A stretch of 35,028 nt of DNA, from assembly GCA_016302405.1 (NCBI GenBank), contig JAEDNR010000011.1:1-35028 (forward strand), written 5' to 3'. Positions 22,791 to 30,395 of this stretch are shown in pieces; position 1 is the first letter of the stretch, and each line of letters opens with the position of its first letter. The position numbers were made by a program, and so were the translations under genes. Source of the DNA: Oscillospiraceae bacterium (GTDB taxonomy: Bacteria; Bacillota; Clostridia; Oscillospirales; Oscillospiraceae). The notes under the pieces were generated by a model, which worked only from the letters and a program-made list of their open reading frames with translations, was not told where the DNA came from and made no database searches.

Positions 22791-23891
22791 ATGATCCCTA
22801 ATTGGAACCAGGTCAATATTGTACCCGAATTCTGTGATCAGGGTGTGGATTGCTACCGGCTGGTGGGCGGCGATTTCCTCAACGAATACTTCATTGTCTC
22901 CGAAGCGGAAACCAGAAAGCTTATGAACCACCCGGAGGTGGTGGGCTATGAGGTGTACACCTCCCTGCTCAACGCCACCTCTCAGATGCTCTATTACCTC
23001 AAGGAGCAGCGGAAGATCACCTCCGCGAATATCCTCTCCATTCTCCGGGGCGCCCTCAACTATCCTCTGGAGGAAAGCTGCTACCGGGAGCACATTCGCG
23101 TCCACGACATCAGCTTCCTGTCCAGCGAGCGGGTGTTCAACGAAGCAGGGGACATGACCGGCCTGGCCATCAAATACAGTAAGCTCACCATGGTGCCCAA
23201 CAGCACCCTGATGATCGGCGACATTATCGCCTCCGGCGAGACTTTGGTGCAGAGCCTGCGCTATGTGACGGATTACTACCGCTCCCAGGGGGCCAAGCTT
23301 CGCAACATTGTTCTGTTTACCATCGGCGGCACCCACGGTATCGAGCTGCTGGAGAAGCTCACCAAGGAGATCCGGGAATACTGGCCGGACTTTGAGGGCT
23401 TCATCACAATCTACTACGAGGGCATTTTCAGCTGCTACGAGCCGGGAGACACCGGTGTATCCGGCATCAACCGGGCCCTCATCGATTTCTACTGGAAGGG
23501 CGGCATTATCGCCCCGGCATTCCGCCGCCAGACCCTTTCCATGCGGGATCCCCTCTTTGAAAAATGCACCATCTACGACGGCGGTGCCCGGCGTTATGAG
23601 ATCCATGAGCATATCGAAGAGGTTCTGGAATTCTGGAACGGCATTCTCGCCCGGGCAGATATCATCGACAAGCAGGCCCTGCTGGAAGAAAAGCTGGGAC
23701 ATAAGCTTCCCATCTCCTATGACGATTGGGTACGGGAGAGCCACTACGAAATGCTGGATGAGCGGGAGACCCGCTGGCTGTATCAACAGGAGAAAGGCTT
23801 CGTGGAAAGCCTCAAAGAGATTTCCCTGAAGCAAATCGCGCTCCAGCGGATTGAGGAATTTACCGCCACCCTGAGTAAGTACATTTTATAA
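22791..23891 (+). CDS. Phosphoribosyltransferase-like protein
   Basis: A 366-residue protein with a type I phosphoribosyltransferase core. The PRPP-binding loop is STLMIGDIIASGETLVQSL (138-156), close to the usual hydrophobic-DD-x-x-[ST]-x-G-x-T signature but with one acidic residue (GD instead of DD/ED). ILSILRGALNYPL (81-93) fits the loop before the flap that often reads LRGGxxF. The protein is longer than uracil or orotate phosphoribosyltransferases (about 210), with an additional C-terminal region of about 120 residues with HEHIEEVLEFWNGILARADI. A nucleobase transporter follows after 15 bp, so salvage of a pyrimidine or related base is likely; the base cannot be named. RBS GGAGGAAC 6 bases upstream, immediately after the attenuator. 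Confidence 0.75.
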   Translation: MIPNWNQVNIVPEFCDQGVDCYRLVGGDFLNEYFIVSEAETRKLMNHPEVVGYEVYTSLLNATSQMLYYLKEQRKITSANILSILRGALNYPLEESCYREHIRVHDISFLSSERVFNEAGDMTGLAIKYSKLTMVPNSTLMIGDIIASGETLVQSLRYVTDYYRSQGAKLRNIVLFTIGGTHGIELLEKLTKEIREYWPDFEGFITIYYEGIFSCYEPGDTGVSGINRALIDFYWKGGIIAPAFRRQTLSMRDPLFEKCTIYDGGARRYEIHEHIEEVLEFWNGILARADIIDKQALLEEKLGHKLPISYDDWVRESHYEMLDERETRWLYQQEKGFVESLKEISLKQIALQRIEEFTATLSKYIL

Positions 23892-23906
23892 ATGAGAGGT
23901 AACCAT

Positions 23907-25148
23907 ATGAAAGAAACAACAAAAAAAGTGGACATCGACTACTCAGAAACCGCGGTGCCCCAGAGCGCCCGCCGCGGACTCGTCACCATGTTCATGATCA
24001 TGCTGGGATTCACCTTCTTCTCCGCAAGCATGTGGGCAGGCCAGGAGCTGGCGGACGGCCTGGATCTTGCAGGCTTTATTGCCTCCCTGATTCTGGGCGG
24101 CGCAATCCTTGGCCTGTACACCGGACTGCTGGGCTATGTGGGCGCGGAATCCGGCCTGAGCCTGGATCTGCTGGCCCGGAAGGCCTTTGGCGAAAAGGGC
24201 TCCTACCTGCCCTCCGCCATGATCTCCTTCACCCAGATCGGCTGGTTCGGAGTTGGCGTGGCCATGTTCGCCATTCCCGTTGCCAAGGAGCTGCTGGGCG
24301 GCAGCACTACGGCGGAATGGATCCTCGTGGTGATCGCCGGTATTGCCATGACCGCCTCCGCTTATTTTGGCATCAAGTCCCTGACCATCGTCAGCTACAT
24401 TGCCGTTCCTTTGATCGCGGTGCTGGGCACCGTAGCAATGATTTTGGCCGTTGTCCGGGGTGACGGTACGCTGGTGGATCAGTTTGCCAAGTCCAGCGGC
24501 ACCCTCACCGTCATCGGCGGCGCCGGACTTGTGGTCGGCTCCTTCGTCTCCGGCGGTACGGCTACCCCCAACTTCACCCGCTTTGCCAAGAACGGCAAGG
24601 TGGGCGCCATCACCACCGTGGTGGCGTTCTTCCTGGGTAACTCCCTCATGTTCTTCTTCGGCGGTGTGTCCTCCGTGTATGTGGGCGGCAACGACATCTT
24701 TGAAGTGATGCTGAACCTGGGCCTGTTCTATATGGCTGTCCTGGTGCTGGGCCTCAACATCTGGACTACCAACGACAACGCCCTGTACTCCGCCGGTCTG
24801 GGCCTTGCCAATATCTTCGGCCAGAAGAAAAAGCCCATGGTTCTGATTTCCGGCGTTATCGGCACCGTTGCTGCCATCTGGCTGTACTGGAACTTCTGCG
24901 GCTGGCTGAATATCCTCAACTGCACCCTGCCCCCTGTAGGCATCATTCTGGTGCTGAGCTACTTCCTGAACCCGGAGGCCTACAAGACCACGGAGACCAC
25001 CCAGCAGGTCAACTGGTTTGCCGTCATCGGTGTTGTTCTGGGCGCTGTCGCCGCCAACCTCATTCACTGGGGTATCGCCTCCATCAACGGCATGGTCATC
25101 GCCGCCGTGTGCTATCTCGTCGGCCACTTTGTCGGCAAGAAAGCCTGA
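23907..25148 (+). CDS. Cytosine/purine permease-like transporter (NCS1 family)
   Basis: A 413-residue inner-membrane transporter of the NCS1 (CodB-like) family, expected to bring in cytosine or a similar base with H+ or Na+. It has about twelve hydrophobic segments. Family features are PQSARRGLVTMFMIMLGFTF at the start, SASMWAGQELADGL on the first helix, the ISFTQIGWFGVGVAMFAIPV stretch, GSFVSGGTATPNFTRFAKNG in the middle and NIWTTNDNALYSAGLGLANI in TM8. Start 23907 is preferred because GAGAGGT is 7 bases upstream; the ATG at 23892 would have no site. Same operon as the phosphoribosyltransferase, so uptake and salvage are controlled together by the attenuator. Confidence 0.9.
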   Translation: MKETTKKVDIDYSETAVPQSARRGLVTMFMIMLGFTFFSASMWAGQELADGLDLAGFIASLILGGAILGLYTGLLGYVGAESGLSLDLLARKAFGEKGSYLPSAMISFTQIGWFGVGVAMFAIPVAKELLGGSTTAEWILVVIAGIAMTASAYFGIKSLTIVSYIAVPLIAVLGTVAMILAVVRGDGTLVDQFAKSSGTLTVIGGAGLVVGSFVSGGTATPNFTRFAKNGKVGAITTVVAFFLGNSLMFFFGGVSSVYVGGNDIFEVMLNLGLFYMAVLVLGLNIWTTNDNALYSAGLGLANIFGQKKKPMVLISGVIGTVAAIWLYWNFCGWLNILNCTLPPVGIILVLSYFLNPEAYKTTETTQQVNWFAVIGVVLGAVAANLIHWGIASINGMVIAAVCYLVGHFVGKKA

Positions 25149-25180
25149 ATAAGGCTCTGAGCATTCACCCCCAAATTTAT

Positions 25181-25213
25181 CGCCTCCGGGAATAAATCCC
25201 GGAGGCGTTTTTT
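25181..25213 (+). terminator. Terminator after the permease gene
   Basis: Perfect 11-bp stem CGCCTCCGGGA (25181-25191) and its complement (25197-25207), then TTTTTT. The T-tract touches the stop codon of the convergent GNAT gene. Confidence 0.85.
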
Positions 25214-25766
25214 ATCGCTCAGAAGCCAGCAGGCCGTAATAGCTTGCGTCGCATATACCCTGGTTATTACAATCCGACTGACGGAGAGTGCCCTCATACT
25301 GCATGCCGCACTTACGCATAACCGCACCGGAATTGGGGTTTCGGGGGTCGTGCCTGGATTCGATTTTGTTCACCCCCACCTCATCAAAGAGGAAGTCCAT
25401 GACCGTTTTCAGCGCCTCGGCGGTAATTCCCTGATGCCACCAGGCTTTCCCAATGCAGTAACCGATATGGGCCATTCCGATCCGGGGATCAATCACATTC
25501 ACCGGACCGATGGAGCCGATGGGTTCATCCGGGCCGTCCTTTAAAACGATGGCCCACTGGTAGTAGGCAGGGTCTTCATAGCGCCCCGTCCAGTCCCTTA
25601 ACACCGCCTCACTGACGGAGGCGTTTTTGTGGGACGGCCAGGTCAGAAACCGGGTTACCGCGTCATCGGAAGCCCAGTTACGGTACATGGCCTCTCCATC
25701 TCCCATGGTAAAGGGGCGCAGGATCAGCCGCTTCGTTTCCAGTCTCTTTGTTCCCTTGTGTTCCAT
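25212..25766 (-). CDS. GNAT acetyltransferase, RimJ/RimL type
   Basis: A 184-residue enzyme. LETKRLILRPFTMGDGEAMY (9-28) is the hallmark opening of the RimJ/RimL-like (Acetyltransf_3) group that acetylates protein N-termini or small amines. The acetyl-CoA site is in GYCIGKAWWHQGITAEALKT, followed by NKIESRHDPRNPNSGAVMRK and CGMQYEGTLR. Length is normal. RBS GGAGG 7 bases upstream. Last gene of a three-gene minus-strand unit with 14 bp to the hydrolase gene upstream; the target is unknown. Confidence 0.9.
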   Translation of the reverse strand: MEHKGTKRLETKRLILRPFTMGDGEAMYRNWASDDAVTRFLTWPSHKNASVSEAVLRDWTGRYEDPAYYQWAIVLKDGPDEPIGSIGPVNVIDPRIGMAHIGYCIGKAWWHQGITAEALKTVMDFLFDEVGVNKIESRHDPRNPNSGAVMRKCGMQYEGTLRQSDCNNQGICDASYYGLLASER

Positions 25767-25780
25767 TTCGGTTCCTCCTA

Positions 25781-26356
25781 TCAGATTCTTGCTGATTCTT
25801 CCGATAAAAACCGGAGAATCTCCGCTTCCGCTTCCTTCGCGGAAAGCTTATGAAAATGCCCTGAACCGGGGTCCAGGAAGCCGTGCTCCCCCGGGAAAAG
25901 GCGAATACGGGTATTGGGGTTCTGCTCCAGCCGCTCCGCCAGGGCAGGAACATCGAAGCTGTCTTTTTCCGCAAAGAGCAGCAGCGTGGGGCACCTGGGC
26001 ACAACCTCCGGAAAGGCCCGGATCCGGGATCCGTAACAGGCGATCACACCCGCACAGTTTGGATTTTCGCTGCATCGCCACGCCAGGGTCGCACCCACGC
26101 TGAACCCCAGCAGATACACTTTTTCATATTGCGTCCTCAGCGCATCCACCTGCTTCCAGACGCGGCAGTAAGAATCCAGCCCGACCTGTTCATAAAAGTA
26201 TGGATAGGCATTCTCCGTTTCATCATAGCCGAACACCCGGCCATTGTAAAAGTCCGGACAGAACACAGCAAGCCCCAGCTTTTCATATTTTTGCCGCTGG
26301 GCATCCATAAAACGGTTCACGCCGTATATTTCATGGAGCAGAATAATCGCTTTCAT
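25781..26356 (-). CDS. Dienelactone hydrolase-like alpha/beta hydrolase
   Basis: A 191-residue cytoplasmic alpha/beta hydrolase. MKAIILLHEIYGVNRFMDAQ is the oxyanion region typical of the dienelactone hydrolase family. The nucleophile elbow is LLGFSVGAT: Ser where classical dienelactone hydrolases use Cys, so a general esterase activity is likely. The acid is in FAEKDSFDVPAL and the histidine in FPGEHGFLDPGSG, completing a Ser-Asp-His triad. At 191 residues it is somewhat shorter than the family (about 230), as a lid part is reduced. It lies between two GNAT genes in a minus-strand unit. Substrate unknown. Confidence 0.86.
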   Translation of the reverse strand: MKAIILLHEIYGVNRFMDAQRQKYEKLGLAVFCPDFYNGRVFGYDETENAYPYFYEQVGLDSYCRVWKQVDALRTQYEKVYLLGFSVGATLAWRCSENPNCAGVIACYGSRIRAFPEVVPRCPTLLLFAEKDSFDVPALAERLEQNPNTRIRLFPGEHGFLDPGSGHFHKLSAKEAEAEILRFLSEESARI

Positions 26357-26374
26357 AGTGTATCCTTTCCGGTG

Positions 26375-26902
26375 TTACAGGAGGTACTGGTACAGCCGGA
26401 ACCGGTCTAAACCGTATTCCCCGTATCCCAAAACCACCGTATCCACATACCCAAAGCCCAGCTTTTCATACAGACGAATGGCAGGGGTGTTTTTCTCGTA
26501 CACATCCAGCCGGACAGCCTTTATCCCCTGTTGAGCAGCATAGGAAAGGATAAATTCCATCAGCCTTTCCCCGATGCCCCGGCAGGAAAACCGAGGGCTC
26601 ACCGCCAGGGTGTACACCACAAAAATATCGGAATACGACAGTTCGTTTTTCCAATCCGCCAGGGCGTAGCCCGCCTCCGGCTGATGCCGAAGGATAAAGG
26701 TTCCGGCAATTTCCCCATCCACCTCCGCGACGAACAGGCTGTCCTCCCCGATCCCCCGCTCCGCGTCCTGCCGGTCAGGATAGATTCCCTTTCTCCATCC
26801 GGGGTAATTGATGTGGGTCTGCAAATAGTCACACACTTCGTTATAGAGGGCGTATACCGCGTCAATATCGTCTTTCGTCCCTTTTCGGATCACCATACGC
26901 AT
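26375..26902 (-). CDS. GNAT family N-acetyltransferase
   Basis: A 175-residue GNAT enzyme. MVIRKGTKDDIDAVYALYNE (3-22) is the usual first strand and helix. Residues about 115-130 give LAVSPRFSCRGIGERLMEFI, with the acetyl-CoA loop CRGIGERL, and then AVRLDVYEKNTPAIRLYEKLGF, the standard end of a RimI-like domain. Full length, no fusion. It is the first gene of the unit with the hydrolase and the RimJ/L-type GNAT (gaps of 18 and 14 bp). Acceptor unknown. Confidence 0.9.
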   Translation of the reverse strand: MRMVIRKGTKDDIDAVYALYNEVCDYLQTHINYPGWRKGIYPDRQDAERGIGEDSLFVAEVDGEIAGTFILRHQPEAGYALADWKNELSYSDIFVVYTLAVSPRFSCRGIGERLMEFILSYAAQQGIKAVRLDVYEKNTPAIRLYEKLGFGYVDTVVLGYGEYGLDRFRLYQYLL

Positions 26903-26951
26903 CGCCTCTTTTGCAGTTTTCTTTTTCTGGTCTGTTTAAGTAGGTATACGT

Positions 26952-27102
26952 AAAATTGGGAATTTGTCGGAGAACTCGGTATCGATTCTCTTCGTAGGGG
27001 ACGGGCCTCCCGTCCCTTTGCATAGCAGCCTATTTACCGCTACGCCCAACCCTTTTGGGTGATTTTCCCGCTTGCTGCGGGAGGCGAAACGCCTCCCCTA
27101 CG
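26952..27102. repeat. Repeat island E with GTAGGGG inverted ends
   Basis: AAAATTGGGAATTTG (26952-26966), a variant of the family D end motif, is followed by a structured unit with CGTAGGGG (26993-27000) and CCCCTACG (27095-27102) as inverted ends, and internal small hairpins (ACGGGCCTCCCGT; AACCCTTTTGGGTGA; GGCGAAACGCC). Non-coding. Along with family D copy 2 it makes up most of the 603-bp gap between the GNAT and XRE genes. Confidence 0.65.
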
Positions 27103-27108
27103 CCCTTA

Positions 27109-27344
27109 CAAATTGGAATTTATCGAATTCCCAGTCATTGCGAGCCAGTTCGCTTTCCTGGCGTGGCAATCCCCCGGTTAGAAGCACCACTTTTCGTTAA
27201 CAAACTATGGAAATGGTGCAAAAGAGCGGTATGTATGACGATAGGCTGCCCGGAATTCGATGGAGATTCCCACACCAGTCTGCGGACTGGTTCGGAATGA
27301 CAGTGTTGTTCGATGCCCAGTCTTTCCTCCACAAATTCCAATTT
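27109..27344 (+). repeat. Repeat family D, copy 2 (236 bp)
   Basis: Bounded by CAAATTGGAATTT (27109-27121) and CAAATTCCAATTT (27332-27344). It matches 8957-9205 in inverse orientation over most of its length, including GGAATTCGATGGAGATTCCC, the GTATGACGATAGGCTGCC block and GCCCAGTCTTTCCTC. The left half carries GTCATTGCGAGCCAGTTCGC and GGCGTGGCAATCCCCC, like common short bacterial palindromic repeats. No coding potential and no transposase. Confidence 0.75.
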
Positions 27345-27455
27345 CCCGCTGCAATATACCGTTTTTTATCATTATACCACACCGTCAGTCTTCTGCATAG
27401 TAGCCGTGCTTCCTTTTTATCGCTTCCGACCCTGGCTGCCGCAACAGCGTGTTGC

Positions 27456-27484
27456 TTGCCTTTCCCCATGGGACATGCTATACT
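27456..27484 (+). promoter_or_regulatory. Promoter of the XRE-zinc ribbon gene
   Basis: TTGCCT (27456-27461), 17-bp spacer ending in TGC (extended -10), TATACT (27479-27484), 21 bp before the start codon. Confidence 0.6.
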
Positions 27485-27505
27485 TGCCGTGAGGTGGTGA
27501 TTTTC

Positions 27506-27973
27506 ATGGAAACAAAGGATATTTTGTTGGAACTGCGAACCAAAAAGGGCCTTTCCCAGGACGCCCTGGGAGAAAAGCTCCATGTTACCCGGCAGGCGGT
27601 ATCCCGTTGGGAAACCGGCGATACTCTGCCGAACACGGAAACACTGAAGGCCCTTTCCAAGCTCTACGATGTTTCCATCAATACCCTATTGGGTTCTCCC
27701 CGAAAGCTGATCTGTCAGTGCTGCGGCATGCCCCTTGAGGATTCCTTCATCAGCAGAGAGCCGGACGGGACAATGAACGAGGAATACTGCAAATGGTGCT
27801 ATGCAGGCGGCGAATTCGTTTACACCAGCCTGGACACATTGTTGGATTTCCTCGTCGGACACATGGCTAACGAAAACTGGCCTCCTGAGCAGGCCCGGGC
27901 CTATTTTGAAGACCAGCTTCCCAAGCTGAAGCATTGGCAGCAGGCAGGAAAGCAGGAGAACTCAGATAAATGA
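27506..27973 (+). CDS. XRE regulator fused to zinc-ribbon domain
   Basis: A 155-residue protein. The ATG at 27506 has GAGGTGGT 7-15 bases upstream and begins with the HTH, while an ATG at 27449 lies upstream of the promoter. Residues 4-62 are a Cro/C1-type helix-turn-helix (ILLELRTKKGLSQDALGEKL; RQAVSRWETGDTLPN). Residues 69-105 form a zinc ribbon with CQCCGMPL ... YCKWCYAGGEF (two CxxC pairs), like the Zn_ribbon_2 family, and the last 50 residues are helical. Such fusions are common in Clostridia, with unknown signal; zinc ribbon and C-terminal part may sense a small molecule. The last codons (Ser-Asp-Lys-stop) lie in the end of repeat B copy 2. Confidence 0.88.
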   Translation: METKDILLELRTKKGLSQDALGEKLHVTRQAVSRWETGDTLPNTETLKALSKLYDVSINTLLGSPRKLICQCCGMPLEDSFISREPDGTMNEEYCKWCYAGGEFVYTSLDTLLDFLVGHMANENWPPEQARAYFEDQLPKLKHWQQAGKQENSDK

Positions 27974-28331
27974 TCGTTTGGCTGACTACTTTACCTTGGA
28001 TGGTATGCGGTCCGATGCGGTACACGGCAAGGGCTCCCGAAGTGTAAGGGGTGGTGCTGCACGCAGTGAATCAAAATCTTAATGATTGCCGGGGGCAATC
28101 ATACCTTAATGAAACTGTCAGCGTAGCTGACTGAGGGGTTGTAACGGAGGACTTCCACATCTACCTATCGTCAGAACGGACAGTGTCCTTTACAGTCCCT
28201 TTTCGCTGATTTGTTGTCAGTATTAAACGTTTTACTGCACAATCCCTCAGTCGCTTCGCGACAGCTCCCTTTGCACAAGGGAGCCTTGGGGCGCTGCCGC
28301 GCCAGTACGCTAAACGATCATTTATCTGACT
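27963..28331 (-). repeat. Repeat family B, copy 2 (inverted, with insertion)
   Basis: Outer ends are inverted: CAGATAAATGATCGTTTGGC (27963-27982) and its near complement at 28303-28331 (...GCTAAACGATCATTTATCTG). Inside, CACGGCAAGGGCTCC (28023-28037), GACTGAGGGGTTGTAAC, ATCGTCAGAACGGACAGTGTCC and ACTGCACAATCCCTCAG repeat 11594-11804 in inverse order. About 65 bp near 28050-28115, with a GATTGCCGGGGGCAATC hairpin, are absent from copy 1. It fills most of the 515-bp gap before the sigma-factor gene. The left end overlaps the stop of the XRE-zinc ribbon gene. Confidence 0.75.
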
Positions 28332-28488
28332 TTTTCTGGCCGGGGCGGTTTTCATTTTTTCCTTTTTTGTGCAACCTTTCCTTCTGCGGAATCGTATTGT
28401 TGGTGAACGATCTTTCAAGTAAGGGCAGCACCCAGGATGGCGTTCGAATAAACGCCGTTTTCGGGACTGCCGGTATACAGGAGTTTTT

Positions 28489-28968
28489 ATGAGACTATCT
28501 GTTGACGAGGCGTTCCGGCGGTACGGCGACCGGGTGTTTTCCGCCGCGTTCAGCGTCTGCGGGAACCGGGAGGACGCAGACGATACCGTGCAGGATACTT
28601 TTCTGAAGTATTACACCCGGGAGCAGGACTACATAGATGAAACCCATCTGAAAGCCTGGCTTCTCCGGGTAGCGATCAACCGGGCGAAGGACATTGCCGG
28701 CGCTTTCTGGCACAGGAACCGTGTCAGCTGGGAGGAATACATGGATGAGCTGGAATTTGTCCAGCCGAAGGACCGGGAGCTTTTTGAAGCCGTGATGCGG
28801 CTTCCGAGCAAGTACCGGATCGTCATTCATCTATTCTACTATGAGGAATGCTCCATCGCGGAAATCGCGTCGCTGACCCATACCAGCCCGGGAACCGTAA
28901 AAAGTCAGCTGAGCAGAGGAAGAAAACTCCTGAAATCCATGCTTACGGAGGATGGAAACCATGATTGA
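28489..28968 (+). CDS. ECF-type RNA polymerase sigma factor
   Basis: A 159-residue sigma-70 family factor of the extracytoplasmic-function type. Region 2 covers about residues 5-70 (RRYGDRVFSAAFSVCGNRED, ADDTVQDTFLKYY with the typical DxxQDxF, AWLLRVAINRAKD). Region 4 covers about 103-155 (LPSKYRIVIHLFYYEECSIA, EIASLTHTSPGTVKSQLSRG), whose helix-turn-helix reads the -35 element. No region 3, as expected. RBS CAGGAG 6 bases upstream. A short hairpin GGCGTT/AACGCC followed by GTTTT (28439-28460) lies just upstream and may dampen transcription entering the gene. Its 3' end overlaps the putative anti-sigma gene by 8 bases. Confidence 0.93.
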   Translation: MRLSVDEAFRRYGDRVFSAAFSVCGNREDADDTVQDTFLKYYTREQDYIDETHLKAWLLRVAINRAKDIAGAFWHRNRVSWEEYMDELEFVQPKDRELFEAVMRLPSKYRIVIHLFYYEECSIAEIASLTHTSPGTVKSQLSRGRKLLKSMLTEDGNHD

Positions 28969-29548
28969 TAAGGAACAGTATCAACGTACCTTTGGCGTGC
29001 TCCACGCCTCCGGAGACTTTCTGAAGGAGGAAACTTTGATGCAGTCTAAAAAACTCGTTTCCCCGCGCAGAGCCCTGTGCCTGTGCGCGGCGGTGATCCT
29101 GCTTTTCGCCATGGCAACGGTTTGTTATGCGGCGGACATTGGCGGGATCCGCAGAACCGTCCAGATTTGGGTCCACGGAGATCAGACCAGTGCCGTTATG
29201 GATATTCAGGACGGGCAGTACACCCTGACTTATCAGGATGCAGAGGGAAAGACCCATGAGCGTGGCGGCGGCGGTGTTGCCCTTGGCCCGTTTGGCTCCG
29301 AACGGCCTCTGACGGAGGAAGAGCTGCTGGAACATCTGGACAACCCGGAAGTGGAATACAAGGAGGACGGCAGCGTCTGGCTTTATTACCGGGATCAGGC
29401 CATGGAGATCACGGACCGGTTTGATGCGGATGGTTTCTGCTTTATTCAGCTGAAAACCGAGGCGGAGACCCTGTACATTACCGTGAAATATAATAACGGC
29501 TACGCGATCAGCGGAAAAGCATTCATCCAGCCGGAGGAATTTAATTAA
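28961..29548 (+). CDS. Single-pass membrane protein, putative anti-sigma partner
   Basis: A 195-residue protein. The ATG at 28961 is preferred to 28952 because GGAGG is 9 bases upstream. Residues 1-30 are cytoplasmic (MIDKEQYQRTFGVLHASGDF), with one TM at about 42-58 (ALCLCAAVILLFAMATVCYA). The outer part of about 135 residues is beta-rich (TVQIWVHGDQTSAVMDIQDG, EYKEDGSVWLYYRDQAMEIT). Overlap with the ECF sigma gene and this topology suggest an anti-sigma factor that holds the sigma factor at the membrane and reads an external signal. The sigma-binding region would be the short N-terminal tail of about 30 residues; no zinc motif (HxxxCxxC) is seen. The stop codon TAA is part of the terminal TTAA of repeat A copy 2. 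Confidence 0.72.
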   Translation: MIDKEQYQRTFGVLHASGDFLKEETLMQSKKLVSPRRALCLCAAVILLFAMATVCYAADIGGIRRTVQIWVHGDQTSAVMDIQDGQYTLTYQDAEGKTHERGGGGVALGPFGSERPLTEEELLEHLDNPEVEYKEDGSVWLYYRDQAMEITDRFDADGFCFIQLKTEAETLYITVKYNNGYAISGKAFIQPEEFN

Positions 29549-29713
29549 GGCAGCACCGCATAATGGGGCAAGGAGATTCGGCGAGAGATTTTGACACAAG
29601 CGAAAGTATGAAAAATGCGGGAATACTGGATGTATTTCCCATTTTTCATACTGCACGATTGGGGCAAAAGATCCGCCGAAGCCCGCAGTACCCATTGTGC
29701 GGTGCTGCCTTAA
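29545..29713. repeat. Repeat family A, copy 2 (169 bp)
   Basis: Ends are a perfect 16-bp inverted repeat, TTAAGGCAGCACCGCA (29545-29560) and its complement (29698-29713). The centre is a long hairpin, GTATGAAAAATG / CATTTTTCATAC around GGGAATACTGG. GCAAAAGATCCGCC near the right side recurs in copies 3 and 4. Same length as copy 1. It makes up half of the 320-bp gap before the GNAT gene. Confidence 0.85.
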
Positions 29714-29715
29714 GC

Positions 29716-29749
29716 ATCAGGGGTTTGCGTCTTTGCGCAAACCCCTGAT
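29716..29749. terminator. Strong hairpin after the sigma/anti-sigma pair
   Basis: Perfect 14-bp stem ATCAGGGGTTTGCG (29716-29729) and its complement (29736-29749), followed only by TTTGC. A poor T-tract makes termination less sure; it starts 2 bases after repeat A copy 2. Confidence 0.5.
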
Positions 29750-29778
29750 TTGCGGGAAACCCGAAAAACTAGAATGTA

Positions 29779-29807
29779 TTGTATTTATGTAACGGGGATT
29801 GTATAAT
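29779..29807 (+). promoter_or_regulatory. Promoter of the GNAT gene at 29869
   Basis: TTGTAT (29779-29784), 17-bp spacer, TATAAT (29802-29807); leader of about 55 bases. Confidence 0.7.
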
Positions 29808-29868
29808 GGGGGGCGTATTCGAACCGAAAGGGTAAGCCGCATTATAAGCCGGAAGCAGGGAGGACACA

Positions 29869-30345
29869 ATGAAAAAAGAAATCTGGCTACAGCCGATGAC
29901 GGCAGAAATGTATCACGCGTTTTTCAAGGAATACCAGAACGACAGGGACCTGTACCTGGATCAAAAGGATTACCGCCCCTATGTTTACAGCGAAGACACG
30001 GTGAACGCTTATATTGGGAGGCAGATTGACAGGAAGCGGATGCCCTTTGCCATCATGTGCGGAGATGAAATCGTGGGAGAGCTGAAACTTTACGATATTG
30101 AGAAGAACAAACGTGCCACCCTGGGAATTGCCATGAAAAATGAAAAATACAAAGACAGGGGGTTCGGCACACAGGCGGAACTGCTGGCGATTGATTACGT
30201 TTTTCATGAAATGGATATCCCGGTTCTCTACGCGGATTCCGTTCTGACCAATACCAGAAGCCAGCATGTGCTGGAAAAGGTCGGCTTCCAACTGATCGGC
30301 CAGGACGAAGAACGCAGGTATTACAGAATCACCCGGGACAAATAA
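29869..30345 (+). CDS. GNAT family N-acetyltransferase
   Basis: A 158-residue GNAT enzyme. The N-terminus MKKEIWLQPMTAEMYHAFFK is followed by a helical acceptor region. RATLGIAMKNEKYKDRGFGT (about 84-103) carries the acetyl-CoA loop (YKDRGFGTQAELL), and ADSVLTNTRSQHVLEKVGFQ is the typical C-terminal strand/helix. Close to the RimJ/RimL-type group. Monocistronic, with its own promoter and RBS (GGGAGGA 9 bases before the ATG), between two repeats. Substrate unknown; this is one of four single-domain GNATs in the window. Confidence 0.9.
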   Translation: MKKEIWLQPMTAEMYHAFFKEYQNDRDLYLDQKDYRPYVYSEDTVNAYIGRQIDRKRMPFAIMCGDEIVGELKLYDIEKNKRATLGIAMKNEKYKDRGFGTQAELLAIDYVFHEMDIPVLYADSVLTNTRSQHVLEKVGFQLIGQDEERRYYRITRDK

Positions 30346-30395
30346 ACGGGGGATATTCTGTTGGAGCTGATATAAAAATTCTGATCGAATTAGCA

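Noticed and set aside
27109..27344. Insertion sequence with transposase
   Set aside because: No open frame of transposase character and only about 236 bp; best seen as a non-autonomous repeat.
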